DNA of 64,000 bases from positions 310,001-374,000 of the forward strand of contig NZ_MIJY01000012.1 in assembly GCF_001730305.1 (NCBI RefSeq), written 5' to 3'. A program made the translations under genes and the position numbers. Below, one piece after another: positions 28,502 to 40,339 of this stretch. How positions within the stretch are numbered: the stretch's first letter is position 1; every line of letters begins with the position of its first letter. Below the pieces are notes generated by a model. It was not told the DNA's origin and made no database searches. It worked only from the letters and a program-made list of their open reading frames with translations. The stretch comes from Enterococcus termitis (GTDB lineage Bacteria > Bacillota > Bacilli > Lactobacillales > Enterococcaceae).

Positions 28502-28870
28502 TTATTTTACAGTAACCACCTGAGCGCCAAATGGCATCAGTGCCAATTTAGCTAATTTGAATGATTGCATACCAAACGGAATTCCAATAATCGTCACACA
28601 CAGAATAATTCCACTAACACAATGTCCGACAGCTAGCCAGAAGCCACTAAAAATCAGCCATAGAATATTGACTATAAATGATACACTGCTTGTGCTATAG
28701 ACAACATCCTTCCCAAACGGCCAAAAACTCAAACCAGCTAATTTAAAACATTGCAGTCCAATTGGTATTCCCACGATCGTGATGCACCAAAGAATACCAG
28801 CCAAAAGCCATGTTACTCCACCAATAAAACCACCAAAAATAAACCATATGATATTTCCTAAACAACTCAT
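28502..28870 (-). CDS. YccF-domain membrane protein
   Basis: This small membrane protein (122 residues) has two copies of the YccF motif, each with a hydrophobic helix and a TIVGIPIGLQCFKLA or TIIGIPFGMQSFKLA segment followed by PFG. YccF proteins are inner-membrane proteins of unknown role. The ATG at 28868-28870 (MSCLGNIIWFIFGG) follows GAGGGA and matches the usual family start; the frame is open 32 codons further upstream, but that stretch overlaps a different, broken reading frame. It is a single gene with its own terminator. Confidence 0.85.
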   Translation of the reverse strand: MSCLGNIIWFIFGGFIGGVTWLLAGILWCITIVGIPIGLQCFKLAGLSFWPFGKDVVYSTSSVSFIVNILWLIFSGFWLAVGHCVSGIILCVTIIGIPFGMQSFKLAKLALMPFGAQVVTVK

Positions 28871-28904
28871 TCCCAATCCCTCTTCTTTCTTAACTCTAAA
28901 ATAA

Positions 28905-29078
28905 CTAAAACCAACGCTGACAGCTGTCGTTTTTTGTATAATGCGATTTAGATTCTCGCCCGACAACGTAACCAGGATAAAAAAATATAAACAAAATCAC
29001 AATAATCACCAGCCACATTGGCCATTTCCAAACTTCTTATCAGAAAGCGATTAAGGTCTCTGCTTTAACCAACTTCAT
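28905..29078 (-). pseudogene. Possible broken small membrane-protein gene
   Basis: On the minus strand an ATG with GAAAGGGT upstream begins MKLVKAETLIAF and stops; a shifted frame then reads EVWKWPMWLVIIVILF followed by IFFYPGYVVGRE. The second part looks like a single transmembrane helix with a Trp-rich start and positive flank. This could be a small membrane-protein gene split by a frameshift. Only composition supports it. Confidence 0.3.
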
Positions 29079-29396
29079 ACCCTTTCAGAATATGTAGAAG
29101 ACTTCACAATAGAAAACGTTTAACACATTTCGTTGGCAATCTCCTCTACATTTCGATTTTTGATTGCCAAGAATTAATTCACAATTTCCCACCTGTTATA
29201 CTATATCTTATTCCTTAAAAAAAATAAATAGAATATTTCTTCTACTAAAATTATAAAACTTTAGTTGATCTTTGAGGATGCCTCATTTGGCATAAAGGAT
29301 AGTCTTTTTGTTGAAATATGAAACTACTAATATTTACTTAGTGTTATGTTTATAATATATTTAGTGATGTATTGATATTTTTTAAGGAGGAAAAAA
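29079..29396. other. Intergenic, promoter region of the C47-type protease gene
   Basis: Very AT-rich. TATAAT at 29351-29356, with a poor -35, precedes a strong AAGGAGG site and the ATG at 29397. Nothing else recognised. Confidence 0.4.
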
Positions 29397-30539
29397 ATGA
29401 AGAAATTTTTATTTGGGTTATTATTTAGCGGTATATTTTTTATTGGTGGAAATGTTTATGCTAATGATGAACATATACTATCAGTAAAAACTGAAGTTGT
29501 AGAGCAAGAAGTTGTAGATTATGCTACAGATAATCTATCATTCTATTTAAAAGGGATGATAAAAGCTGAAAAAGGTGAAGGAAGTCTTTTAAACTATAAG
29601 CTTTCAGCACCTTTCTCATTACTTGAAAAAGATAATAAAAATAATTTAATCCTTTTTCCTGTAACAAAAGATGGAAAGATTGAATATATTTTTTATGTAA
29701 AAAAAGAAAATGACGGATTCTCTTCTAAACTATCAAAAATGATGGTTGATGAGTTAAATAATTTAGAGGAACAAGGGGAAAACCGTCCAATAACATTAAT
29801 AGCTTCTGAAGATGGAAGTATTTATTATGAAGATAACAACACAGTCTTTTTACTTTGGGAAAATCCTGATCTAAAAACTGAAAGCTCACAAAAAGATTCA
29901 GCAGAAGTAGTATTAGATGAGCACAAATCAGAAGATCTAAACCAAATTTCTTTGAATGATACAATAGACTATGATAGTAATGGCAGCACAGAAATAGTAA
30001 ACGAATCAAGCTCTGAACTAGTTTCAAGATCAATTACTTTAAATAAATTTGGAACCCGCATTAATTGGAAAATTTCAGAAATTCAAAAAGGGAATGACTG
30101 GTGCATGGCTTATGCAACTACAATGATTCTAATTAATAAAAACGATGCACGAACAACAAAAGTTTCTGATATTGTAAAGTGGGGTAAAAAGGGTAAAAAT
30201 AATGGGTTCACTCCTGAAGAAATAATTAAATATGCTAAAACTAGAGGCGTTTATCCGAAACTGCTCGAACGACCGACTACATGGTCAGAAAGTCTAACTC
30301 AATTTAGAAAAAGTAATGCCTTACTTGGTTTATGGAAATCTCAGGTTAACACATTTCATGCCATCGATTTATTAGGAACTTATTCAGAAAACTATATGGG
30401 TAAACAAATGAATGGTTATATCATTTGGAATCCATGGAATAACTATACAGAAATAATTGACGCTTCACCAAAACAGATCAAATATATAGCAAATTCCAAG
30501 CGAACATATACTTGGATAGGTACAATAACTAATTGGTAA
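29397..30539 (+). CDS. Secreted staphopain-like cysteine protease (C47 family) precursor
   Basis: The 380-residue protein has a clear signal peptide (cleavage near NVYA-ND, residue 22), a propeptide-like region (about 23-204, acidic and Ser/Asn-rich near 165-205) and a C-terminal papain-fold domain of about 175 residues. The catalytic set fits staphopains: Gln230 and Cys236 in QKGNDWCMAY, His321 in TFHAIDLLG and Asn345 in IIWNPWNNY. The WNPWN segment is typical. In staphylococci such enzymes are secreted zymogens that cleave host proteins; here targets are unknown. The next gene, on the opposite strand, is a small lipoprotein. Composition is AT-rich compared with neighbours, suggesting acquisition. 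Confidence 0.8.
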   Translation: MKKFLFGLLFSGIFFIGGNVYANDEHILSVKTEVVEQEVVDYATDNLSFYLKGMIKAEKGEGSLLNYKLSAPFSLLEKDNKNNLILFPVTKDGKIEYIFYVKKENDGFSSKLSKMMVDELNNLEEQGENRPITLIASEDGSIYYEDNNTVFLLWENPDLKTESSQKDSAEVVLDEHKSEDLNQISLNDTIDYDSNGSTEIVNESSSELVSRSITLNKFGTRINWKISEIQKGNDWCMAYATTMILINKNDARTTKVSDIVKWGKKGKNNGFTPEEIIKYAKTRGVYPKLLERPTTWSESLTQFRKSNALLGLWKSQVNTFHAIDLLGTYSENYMGKQMNGYIIWNPWNNYTEIIDASPKQIKYIANSKRTYTWIGTITNW

Positions 30540-30542
30540 CAT

Positions 30543-30578
30543 AAAAAAGCTAAGTAGAAATCCTACTTAGTTTTTTTT
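30543..30578. terminator. Bidirectional terminator between protease and lipoprotein genes
   Basis: AAAAAAG-CTAAGTAG pairs with CTACTTAG-TTTTTTTT around a five-base loop. The stop of the lipoprotein gene lies in the stem. Confidence 0.85.
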
Positions 30579-30955
30579 AAGGTTATTGGCGGAGATTCAC
30601 CAACAATATTCTCATCAGAATTAGCAGCAAAATAAAAATCTAATTGATTTTTTTCAATTATATAAAATGAGTAAATTAGACCTTTGTTTTTTGATTTTAA
30701 AATAAGCTCTTTCCTAGTCTGCTCAGAAACAATAAGATCACTACTTTCAAGAAAATCCAAGTTTTCAAAGGACAGATCAAATGAATGCTTGTCATTTTCT
30801 GTTATAGTAATCCTTTGCTCAGGATTATCTATAACTTCCCATGTACCATCAAAAAGAGAATACTCATTTGAATGAGTCTCATTTTTTGATGGTTTGCAAC
30901 TTACTAAAATGGTTAACATCACTAGGCCAAAAAGAAGATAAGGTATACCTTTCAA
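30563..30955 (-). CDS. Small lipoprotein of unknown function
   Basis: The 130-residue product starts with a lipoprotein signal (MKGIPYLLFGLVMLTILVSC, lipid-modified Cys at 20), so it should be anchored on the outside of the membrane. The mature part, about 110 residues, is rich in beta-type alternation (TWEVIDNPEQRITITENDKH, LILKSKNKGLIYSFYI) and could be a small barrel. It sits tail to tail with the C47-type protease. Staphopain inhibitors (staphostatins) are small barrels of similar size, but cytosolic; any inhibitor role here is speculation from position and size. I do not recognise the family. Confidence 0.6.
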   Translation of the reverse strand: MKGIPYLLFGLVMLTILVSCKPSKNETHSNEYSLFDGTWEVIDNPEQRITITENDKHSFDLSFENLDFLESSDLIVSEQTRKELILKSKNKGLIYSFYIIEKNQLDFYFAANSDENIVGESPPITLKKTK

Positions 30956-31435
30956 ATTAATTCTCCTGTTCTTTTATTTATACATTTAGGCATGTATGAG
31001 ATACATAAATCATAACAGAAAACTTTTTAGTTGCAAAGTTAAATTTACATATTAATTTTGTTACGTATAGGAGAAAAATAGATCCACCAAAGGATAAAAA
31101 CAAAAACATTGATTTAATAACATTTCTGTTTCAATTTAGAAGTAGACCAATTAATTTTGGTGTTTTTGAGTACTGAAAGAGTTGGTACTTGGTATAAATA
31201 GTTAATTATGTTGACTAAGCAATTAAATAATGATCACTTAACACTTTTAATCTGAAATCACTTGCTCTATTCGATGCTAAATCGATAATAAATTATACTA
31301 TAAAAGAGGATCCAGCGCTTTTCTTTTTTATAAAAAATTTACGTCGTTCCTGTACGAAACTTCTTGTGAACACTTTAAATTTTGGTTATGATTTGTGATA
31401 AGATGTTTAATAAAAGATAGAAAGGGCGTTTTTTT
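30956..31435. other. Intergenic, no gene seen; promoter near its right end
   Basis: This 480-bp AT-rich stretch has no convincing reading frame. TTGTGA (31364-31369) and TATGAT (31387-31392) with a 17-bp spacer form a promoter for the gene at 31436. Confidence 0.5.
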
Positions 31436-31780
31436 TTGTATACAGCTGTTATCGTTTATCAAAGTACTCCTATGCTGGGAAGAAATCTACTTCAAACCGG
31501 CAATATTTTAGGAATGTTTAATCAGAACAAGCTAGTTACACAGTTAAACATAGAATTAAATAAAAAAAAGGCGCCATGGACTGCTGTTCTAGATGATTCA
31601 ATTGCGGATATCGAGCAAATTTCGCAAAAAGCGGATGCAATCATCTGTCTGCCTGGGCTGCAAAAGCAATTTGATAGTGGAAATTATCCAAAGGAACGCA
31701 TCTTTTTTTATGACTCACTAGCTTATCATCATTTGTTGACAGATTCTGCGATCGATTTTCTCGATTCGATCTATTCATGA
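31436..31780 (+). CDS. Hypothetical 114-residue protein
   Basis: The gene starts with TTG after AAAGGG and has a good promoter 45 bp upstream. The protein is soluble, with no signal or membrane segment. Alternating hydrophobic strands (MYTAVIVYQS, AIICLPGL, RIFFYDSLAY) suggest a small alpha/beta fold. I do not recognise it. It is 39 bp upstream of a hotdog thioesterase and likely shares its transcript, which ends at the terminator at 32211. Confidence 0.65.
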   Translation: MYTAVIVYQSTPMLGRNLLQTGNILGMFNQNKLVTQLNIELNKKKAPWTAVLDDSIADIEQISQKADAIICLPGLQKQFDSGNYPKERIFFYDSLAYHHLLTDSAIDFLDSIYS

Positions 31781-31819
31781 TTTTGTAGCAAAATAGGCGT
31801 TAAGAAGGGAATTGATTTT

Positions 31820-32191
31820 ATGCATTTGCTTGACTATTTACAAATAAAAACGCAAGAAGTAAGGAAAGATCGAGTAATCCTAACAATGAACGTTGAAGCT
31901 TTTCATAAACAACCTTATGGGATTGTTCATGGTGGCATTAACGGTGTACTGATTGAAACAGCCTGTAGTCTAGGTGCCAATGCTCAATTTTCTGAAGAAA
32001 ATGTTTACGCAGTAGGCGTTGATTTACAGATCAATCACCTAAAAAGTGTCGCAGATGGCACATTGACTATCATTGCTAAACCTGATCAGATCGGTGGTTC
32101 TCTGCAAGTTTGGGAGGGAAAGATTTTCAATGATGATGAAGAGCTGATAAGTGTAGGGCGATGTACATTACTCAAACGAAACAGGAAATAA
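31820..32191 (+). CDS. PaaI/hotdog-fold acyl-CoA thioesterase
   Basis: The 123-residue protein is a single hotdog domain with the family signature YGIVHGGINGVLIETACS, where the conserved His-Gly-Gly and the Glu near the end of the helix belong to the active site, and VDLQINHLK in the second half. Such enzymes hydrolyse acyl-CoAs. The menaquinone pathway needs a DHNA-CoA thioesterase (MenI) of this same fold, and none is in the men operon 4 kb away, so MenI is a reasonable but unproven call. The ATG follows GAAGGG. Confidence 0.82.
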   Translation: MHLLDYLQIKTQEVRKDRVILTMNVEAFHKQPYGIVHGGINGVLIETACSLGANAQFSEENVYAVGVDLQINHLKSVADGTLTIIAKPDQIGGSLQVWEGKIFNDDEELISVGRCTLLKRNRK

Positions 32192-32210
32192 AACGGTATG
32201 GGGTAGTAAA

Positions 32211-32259
32211 CAATAAAACAGAAGTGCTAGAATATTTCTAAGCGCTTCTGTTTTATTGT
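32211..32259. terminator. Bidirectional terminator
   Basis: AATAAAACAGAAG...CTTCTGTTTTATT stem with an inner GCT...AGC arm, between convergent genes. Confidence 0.85.
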
Positions 32260-32271
32260 TATTTATTCTAT

Positions 32272-32703
32272 TTAAATAATTTCTCCAGTTATAATCTTTA
32301 ATTTCATGAATAAAGAAGAAATAACATCCAGCTCACTTTGATCGACATCTGAGTATTTTTGTTTGATGATGTGGTCTCGTTCTCTCTTTACTAGAGAACG
32401 CATCACACTTAACTCTTCTATTGTCAATTCTGATAAATAAGAATGATTCGGTTCAGAGTACACTTTTGCTTCTATCTCAAAAGTCTTTGGATTCCTTCTT
32501 AAACTAGTTCTCACTTGAAACCCATTAGTAAATGTAATCAACTCTACATAAAAGTATTCAGAAAAAGTAATCGGTCTACGCTCTAGCACCGTTGTTTTAT
32601 CTCCAAATATTTCAAGTATATTTTCGATGAAGTTTGACAATGCGGTTCCTATATTTAATTGTTTGGAAAAAGTTTTGGATAATAGTAATTTTTCTTGAAT
32701 CAT
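32272..32703 (-). CDS. Hypothetical 143-residue protein
   Basis: A cytoplasmic protein without signal or membrane segments. The first half is mixed alpha/beta, and the end is helical and charged (ELTIEELSVMRSLVKRERDH). It is 165 bp downstream of gyrA on the same strand, after the gyrA terminator, so it needs its own promoter. The ATG lies eight bases after GGGGTGAAGAG. Family not recognised. Confidence 0.6.
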   Translation of the reverse strand: MIQEKLLLSKTFSKQLNIGTALSNFIENILEIFGDKTTVLERRPITFSEYFYVELITFTNGFQVRTSLRRNPKTFEIEAKVYSEPNHSYLSELTIEELSVMRSLVKRERDHIIKQKYSDVDQSELDVISSLFMKLKIITGEII

Positions 32704-32800
32704 CTCTTCACCCCATACTTATTCTTATTTTTTATTATAAACATACTTTTAGGCAAAACAAAAGAAATATAATTGAGTTTTTTTAAAAATAATAATCAAT

Positions 32801-32846
32801 AAAAAATACAGCCGCTTCCTCTAAAAGGAAGCAACTGTATTTTTAT
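32801..32846 (-). terminator. Terminator of gyrA
   Basis: AAAATACAG..GCTTCCT...AGGAAGC..CTGTATTTTT forms a hairpin with one internal loop, 23 bp beyond the gyrA stop. Confidence 0.85.
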
Positions 32847-32868
32847 TGTTAACTTTTATTCAAATAAA

Positions 32869-35388
32869 TTATTCTTCAGTCGTTGTATCTGTTTCAGGTG
32901 TTTCAGTTTCTACAACTGTTGTTTCTACACCTTCAACTTCTTCAACGATTTCATCTGGCTCTGGCTCAACCACTGCCATCGTCACCACTTTTGCATCTTC
33001 TTCCATTCTCATCAAACGAACACCTAATGTAGCACGTCCTGTTTGAGAAACTGAATCTACGTTGAAGCGAATAATAACGCCTTTATTAGTGATAACTAAG
33101 ATATCTTCATCACCGCGAACAGTTGTAAGTCCTGCTAATGGACCATTTTTCGCTGTAATGTTGGCTGTCTTGATTCCTTTACCGCCACGGCCCTTCACAG
33201 GGTACTCAGAGGCTTTTGTCCGCTTACCGTAACCATTTTCCGTCAACACTAGAACTTCCGTGTCAGCGTCCAATAAAGAGGCTCCTACGACGTAATCATC
33301 TTCTCTTAGACGAATACCACGAACACCAGATGCTGTACGGCCCATGTCACGAACAGCTGTTTCTGCAAATGTTACAGAATAACCATTGTGCGTTCCGATA
33401 ATCATATTTTGTTCGCCGTTCGTCAAGACAACGTTGACTAACTCATCGTCTTCTTTCAGACCGATCGCAATCAGACCATTACTTCTGATATTAGAAAAGG
33501 CTGTTACAGCTGTACGTTTAACAGTTCCTTTACGAGTTGTAAAGAACAGATAATGACCATCCTCTGCTTGACCTTCAACGGCAATGATTGCTTGGATCTT
33601 CTCACTTGAGTCGATACCTAACATATTGATCACAGGAATTCCCTTCGCTGTTCTACCGTATTCAGGAATCTCATATCCTTTCGCGCGATAAACTTTACCG
33701 TTATTCGTAAAGAACAACAATGTATCGTGAGTTGAACATGATACTAAGTTTTTCACGAAGTCATCGTCATGAACGCCCATTCCTTGCACACCACGACCAC
33801 CACGGCGCTGCGCACGGAATTCGCTGTTGGCTACACGTTTGATATAGCCATTGTTTGTCAAGGTAATAACGACTTCTTCTTCTTCGATCAAGTCTTCATC
33901 TTCTAAACTCAAAACTTCTCCGACTAATAACTCGGTACGGCGAGCATCGCCATATTTATCACGGATATCGCCTAATTCAGTTTTGATGATTTCAATGACA
34001 CGTTCTGGACGCCCCAAGATATCATTCATATCAGCAATGAATTTCAATAGTTCTTGATATTCATTTTCAACCTTATCACGCTGCAAGCCTGTTAAACTAC
34101 GTAAACGCATGTCTAAGATTGCTTGCGCTTGACGGTCAGAAAATTCAAAGCGTTCGATCAAAGAAGCTTTCGCTTCGTCGTCTGCTCTGGAATTTCGAAT
34201 GATTGAAATGATTTCATCGATATGATCCAATGCAATACGCAAACCTTCTAAGATATGTGCACGCGCTTCGGCTTTTTTCTTATCGAATTCAGTACGGCGA
34301 ATAATGACTACTTTTTGATGTTCAATATAATTCTCAAGAATTTGTTTCAAACTCAAGATTTTCGGCACACCTTTTTCGATTGCCAGCATATTGAAGCCAA
34401 ATGATGTTTGTAAAGCGGTCATTTTATAAAGATTGTTCAAAATAACAGAAGCACTAACATCACGACGAACATCAATAACGATCCGCATTCCTTCACGGGA
34501 AGATTCATCACGTAAATCCGTGATTCCTTCAATCCGTTTTTCACGATGCAGCTCTGAAATCCGCTCGATCAACTTCGCTTTGTTGACCATATATGGCAAT
34601 TCAGATACCAAAATCCGCTCTTTGCCATTAGGCATTTCTGTGATATCTACTTTGGCACGAACAGTGATAGAACCTTTACCTGTTTCATACGCCCGGCGAA
34701 TACCGGATTTTCCCATAACTAGACCACCAGTTGGAAAATCTGGTCCAGGTAGGACTTCCATCAATTCATTGGTTGTGACCTCTGGATTATCCATCAGCAA
34801 ATTTGTTGCTTCAATCACTTCTGTTAAATTGTGCGGTGGAATATTTGTTGCCATCCCTACCGCGATCCCTGTCGTCCCATTGACTAACAGGTTAGGAAAA
34901 CGTGCCGGTAATACATCCGGCTCTTGTTCCGAATCATCATAGTTTCCATGAAAATCTACAGTGTCTTTATTAATATCACGCAGCATTTCCAAGGCAATTT
35001 TTGTCATTCTAGCTTCGGTATAACGCATCGCAGCAGCACCGTCTCCATCAACAGAACCAAAGTTTCCGTGACCATCGACTAGCATACTACGGTAACTGAA
35101 TGGCTGAGCCATCCGCACCATTGATTCATAAATCGCACTATCACCGTGAGGATGGTACTTACCCATAACATCCCCAACGATACGGGCAGATTTTTTATGT
35201 GGTTTATCAGGTGTCACACCTAACTCATTCATACCATATAAAATACGGCGGTGAACAGGTTTTAACCCATCACGTACATCCGGCAATGCCCGAGCTACGA
35301 TAACGCTCATCGCATAATCAATGAAGGATTCTTTCATTTCACTGGTCAGATTGACGTCTTGAATGTTTTCTTTCACTTCTTCACTCAT
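32869..35388 (-). CDS. gyrA: DNA gyrase subunit A
   Basis: GyrA (839 residues) carries the DNA breakage-reunion Tyr and, with GyrB, introduces negative supercoils. The quinolone region reads [19 protein letters not shown], with Ser and Glu at the usual resistance positions, i.e. the susceptible-type residues. The catalytic Tyr is in [12 protein letters not shown]. The C-terminal beta-pinwheel includes the GyrA box [10 protein letters not shown], and an acidic Glu/Thr/Val tail ends the protein. It is last in yaaA-recF-gyrB-gyrA, 20 bp after gyrB, and has its own terminator. Confidence 0.98.
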   Translation of the reverse strand: MSEEVKENIQDVNLTSEMKESFIDYAMSVIVARALPDVRDGLKPVHRRILYGMNELGVTPDKPHKKSARIVGDVMGKYHPHGDSAIYESMVRMAQPFSYRSMLVDGHGNFGSVDGDGAAAMRYTEARMTKIALEMLRDINKDTVDFHGNYDDSEQEPDVLPARFPNLLVNGTTGIAVGMATNIPPHNLTEVIEATNLLMDNPEVTTNELMEVLPGPDFPTGGLVMGKSGIRRAYETGKGSITVRAKVDITEMPNGKERILVSELPYMVNKAKLIERISELHREKRIEGITDLRDESSREGMRIVIDVRRDVSASVILNNLYKMTALQTSFGFNMLAIEKGVPKILSLKQILENYIEHQKVVIIRRTEFDKKKAEARAHILEGLRIALDHIDEIISIIRNSRADDEAKASLIERFEFSDRQAQAILDMRLRSLTGLQRDKVENEYQELLKFIADMNDILGRPERVIEIIKTELGDIRDKYGDARRTELLVGEVLSLEDEDLIEEEEVVITLTNNGYIKRVANSEFRAQRRGGRGVQGMGVHDDDFVKNLVSCSTHDTLLFFTNNGKVYRAKGYEIPEYGRTAKGIPVINMLGIDSSEKIQAIIAVEGQAEDGHYLFFTTRKGTVKRTAVTAFSNIRSNGLIAIGLKEDDELVNVVLTNGEQNMIIGTHNGYSVTFAETAVRDMGRTASGVRGIRLREDDYVVGASLLDADTEVLVLTENGYGKRTKASEYPVKGRGGKGIKTANITAKNGPLAGLTTVRGDEDILVITNKGVIIRFNVDSVSQTGRATLGVRLMRMEEDAKVVTMAVVEPEPDEIVEEVEGVETTVVETETPETDTTTEE

Positions 35389-35408
35389 GAATTTATCTCC
35401 TTCTTAAA

Positions 35409-38468
<3,060 letters not shown>

Positions 38469-38482
<14 letters not shown>

Positions 38483-38711
38483 CCGCTGCCTCGCCTTTTT
38501 TCACCATAAAAAAAGTACCTTCTTCAGGTATCTCGATCATCATACCGGCATACAATTTTCTACCGCGGCGATTCTCTAATTCCCCATCTACGAACACACT
38601 ATTTTCAGCTAGATACCATTTAGCCTGGCCTCCACTGCCAATTACATTGACTTCTTTTAAGACCTGACCAAGTGTCATGAAATCAGTTTCTAAAACAAGT
38701 GTCTTTTTCAA
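38469..38711 (-). CDS. yaaA: S4-domain RNA-binding protein YaaA
   Basis: An 80-residue protein with a single S4-like domain (GQVLKEVNVIGSGGQAKWYLAENSVFVDGELENRRGRKL, given here as a region rather than a short motif: residues about 17-55). Such proteins lie between dnaN and recF in many Firmicutes and are implicated in ribosome assembly. The start is TTG at 38709-38711, behind AGAGGG. A good sigma-A promoter precedes it, so it leads yaaA-recF-gyrB-gyrA. Confidence 0.9.
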
Positions 38712-38749
38712 AATGCATCCCTCTTTTTTATTTTCACTTTCACTCTAAT

Positions 38750-38778
38750 ATTATACTCTTTTTTCGAGGATAAAACAA
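38750..38778 (-). promoter_or_regulatory. Sigma-A promoter of yaaA-recF-gyrB-gyrA
   Basis: On the minus strand TTGTTT (38773-38778) and TATAAT (38750-38755) are 17 bp apart, about 40 bp upstream of the yaaA start. Confidence 0.75.
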
Positions 38779-38942
38779 ATTTATCCGTCTAATTTTCATT
38801 CTAAGCAATTTTAAATATAATCGATAAAAAATATTCTAACGATTAAAAAAGGCTTAAAATGCATTTTAAGAAGAAATTTAAAGTTGGAAGGAGATGACTT
38901 TCTTTTCACTCCATTTTCATTCCAAGAAAATGAAGGCTAACG

Positions 38943-38990
38943 AAAAAAGGTTAAAATGAGACGATGATCCGTCACATTCTAACCTTTTTT
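38943..38990 (-). terminator. Terminator of dnaA-dnaN
   Basis: AAAAAAGGTTAGAATG pairs with CATTTTAACCTTTTTT (minus strand) around an inner GAC...GTC stem. It separates dnaN from yaaA. Confidence 0.85.
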
Positions 38991-39008
38991 CAATGAATTA
39001 GTTTATTT

Positions 39009-40139
39009 TTAATTTGTCCGTACGGGAGTGATCAGTTGGATAAAGTCAAGATCTGTTTCTGTTGGTTCTAATGTAAATGGACGGATCGCTGAAATAAATT
39101 TCACCGTAATACTCATATCACCAAATGCACGTAACGCGTCTTTCATATAATCCGGGTTGAAAGAAATCTCTAATGGGTCGCCAGTGACCTTCTCATAGCT
39201 CAACGGCTCTTCTACCTTACCAATTTCTGGAGAATTACCATAAAGAACAACAGAGTCAGAAGCAATCGCTAAACGAACGATATTGTTGCGGCCTTCATGT
39301 GATAATAAAGATGCACGATCGATTGCTGACAATAATTCTGGTACATAAAAATCGATTTCAGTATTGAAGCTCGTTGGAATCAAACGATTAGTATCAGGAT
39401 AATTGCCTTCTAGTAATCGAGAGTAGAAATACATGTTTTGTGTTTTAAACAAAACTTGATTTTCCATGATGCTGATTTCAACCATTTCCTCTTCATTCGT
39501 AAATGAACGAGAAAGCTCAGTCAAACTTTTACCTGGAATGACGATATTGAAATCTTCTGCTGCTTGTTCGATTGGGATCACACGTTGACTCAAACGATGA
39601 GAGTCCGTCGCAACAGCTAATAATTTTTGATTTTCTAAAATAAAATGAACCCCTGTCAAAATAGGACGGCTTTCGTGAAGTGAAACAGCAAATCCAGTTT
39701 CATTAATAATTTTTGTCAACAGATGAACAGGTAATTGGATTTGATTTTTAGCATCGATAACTGGAAGGTGTGGATAATTTTCAGCATCTAAACCATTTAC
39801 TGTAAAATCAGCTTTTCCTGAAGTGATCGCTACTTGATTATTTTCTAAAACTTCTAATGTAAAGAGATCTTCAGGTAATTTACGAATAATTTCACCAAAG
39901 AAACGGGCTTGTAAAACAATACTCCCTGTAGATTCGATGGTCATTTGTGCTTTTTCATCGTCTTGACTTAAAAAACTTTCAATAGAAATATCTGCATTAC
40001 TCCCTGTTAAAGATAATCCTTCATCAGTTAATACAATTTTTACCCCAGTTAAAATAGGGATAGTTGTTTTAGAAGAAATGGCTCTTTGAACGGTTTGTAG
40101 TTCTTGTAAAAATGTATTTCTTTTTACGGTTACTTTCAT
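39009..40139 (-). CDS. dnaN: DNA polymerase III sliding clamp (beta subunit)
   Basis: DnaN (376 residues) forms the ring clamp that tethers the polymerase. Starting MKVTVKRNTFLQELQTVQRA, it contains the three repeated clamp domains and ends ITPVRTN, in agreement with the family. The ATG follows AAGGAG. The 200-bp gap to dnaA contains DnaA boxes and the probable unwinding element. Confidence 0.97.
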   Translation of the reverse strand: MKVTVKRNTFLQELQTVQRAISSKTTIPILTGVKIVLTDEGLSLTGSNADISIESFLSQDDEKAQMTIESTGSIVLQARFFGEIIRKLPEDLFTLEVLENNQVAITSGKADFTVNGLDAENYPHLPVIDAKNQIQLPVHLLTKIINETGFAVSLHESRPILTGVHFILENQKLLAVATDSHRLSQRVIPIEQAAEDFNIVIPGKSLTELSRSFTNEEEMVEISIMENQVLFKTQNMYFYSRLLEGNYPDTNRLIPTSFNTEIDFYVPELLSAIDRASLLSHEGRNNIVRLAIASDSVVLYGNSPEIGKVEEPLSYEKVTGDPLEISFNPDYMKDALRAFGDMSITVKFISAIRPFTLEPTETDLDFIQLITPVRTN

Positions 40140-40189
40140 AATGATTAAACTCCTTTTTCTATGATTTTTAAATAGAGAATCTCTATTGA

Positions 40190-40337
40190 GGAATCTTTGT
40201 ATTTATATATAAATAAATAATAAAAGTAGTAGGTCCTGTTAATTCTGTGGAAAACTTAAAAAACGAAATGAAAGTAGAGTTTTCCACCTGTGTATAACTT
40301 GTGGAAAACTTTTTAGTTTCTCTTTCTTTTATCCACA
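40190..40337. other. oriC: oriC, downstream part: DnaA boxes, DnaA-trio-like tract and AT-rich element
   Basis: Between dnaA and dnaN, on the minus strand, lie TTATCCACA's complement-related boxes at 40329-40337 (exact, plus strand), TGTGGAAAA at 40300-40308 and 40246-40254, and variants at 40280-40297. Reading toward dnaN, the last box is followed by a short GC patch and then TACTACTTTTATTATT (40216-40231), which fits the DnaA-trio pattern of Bacillus, then AT-rich DNA where the strands should open. Confidence 0.8.
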
Positions 40338-40339
40338 AT

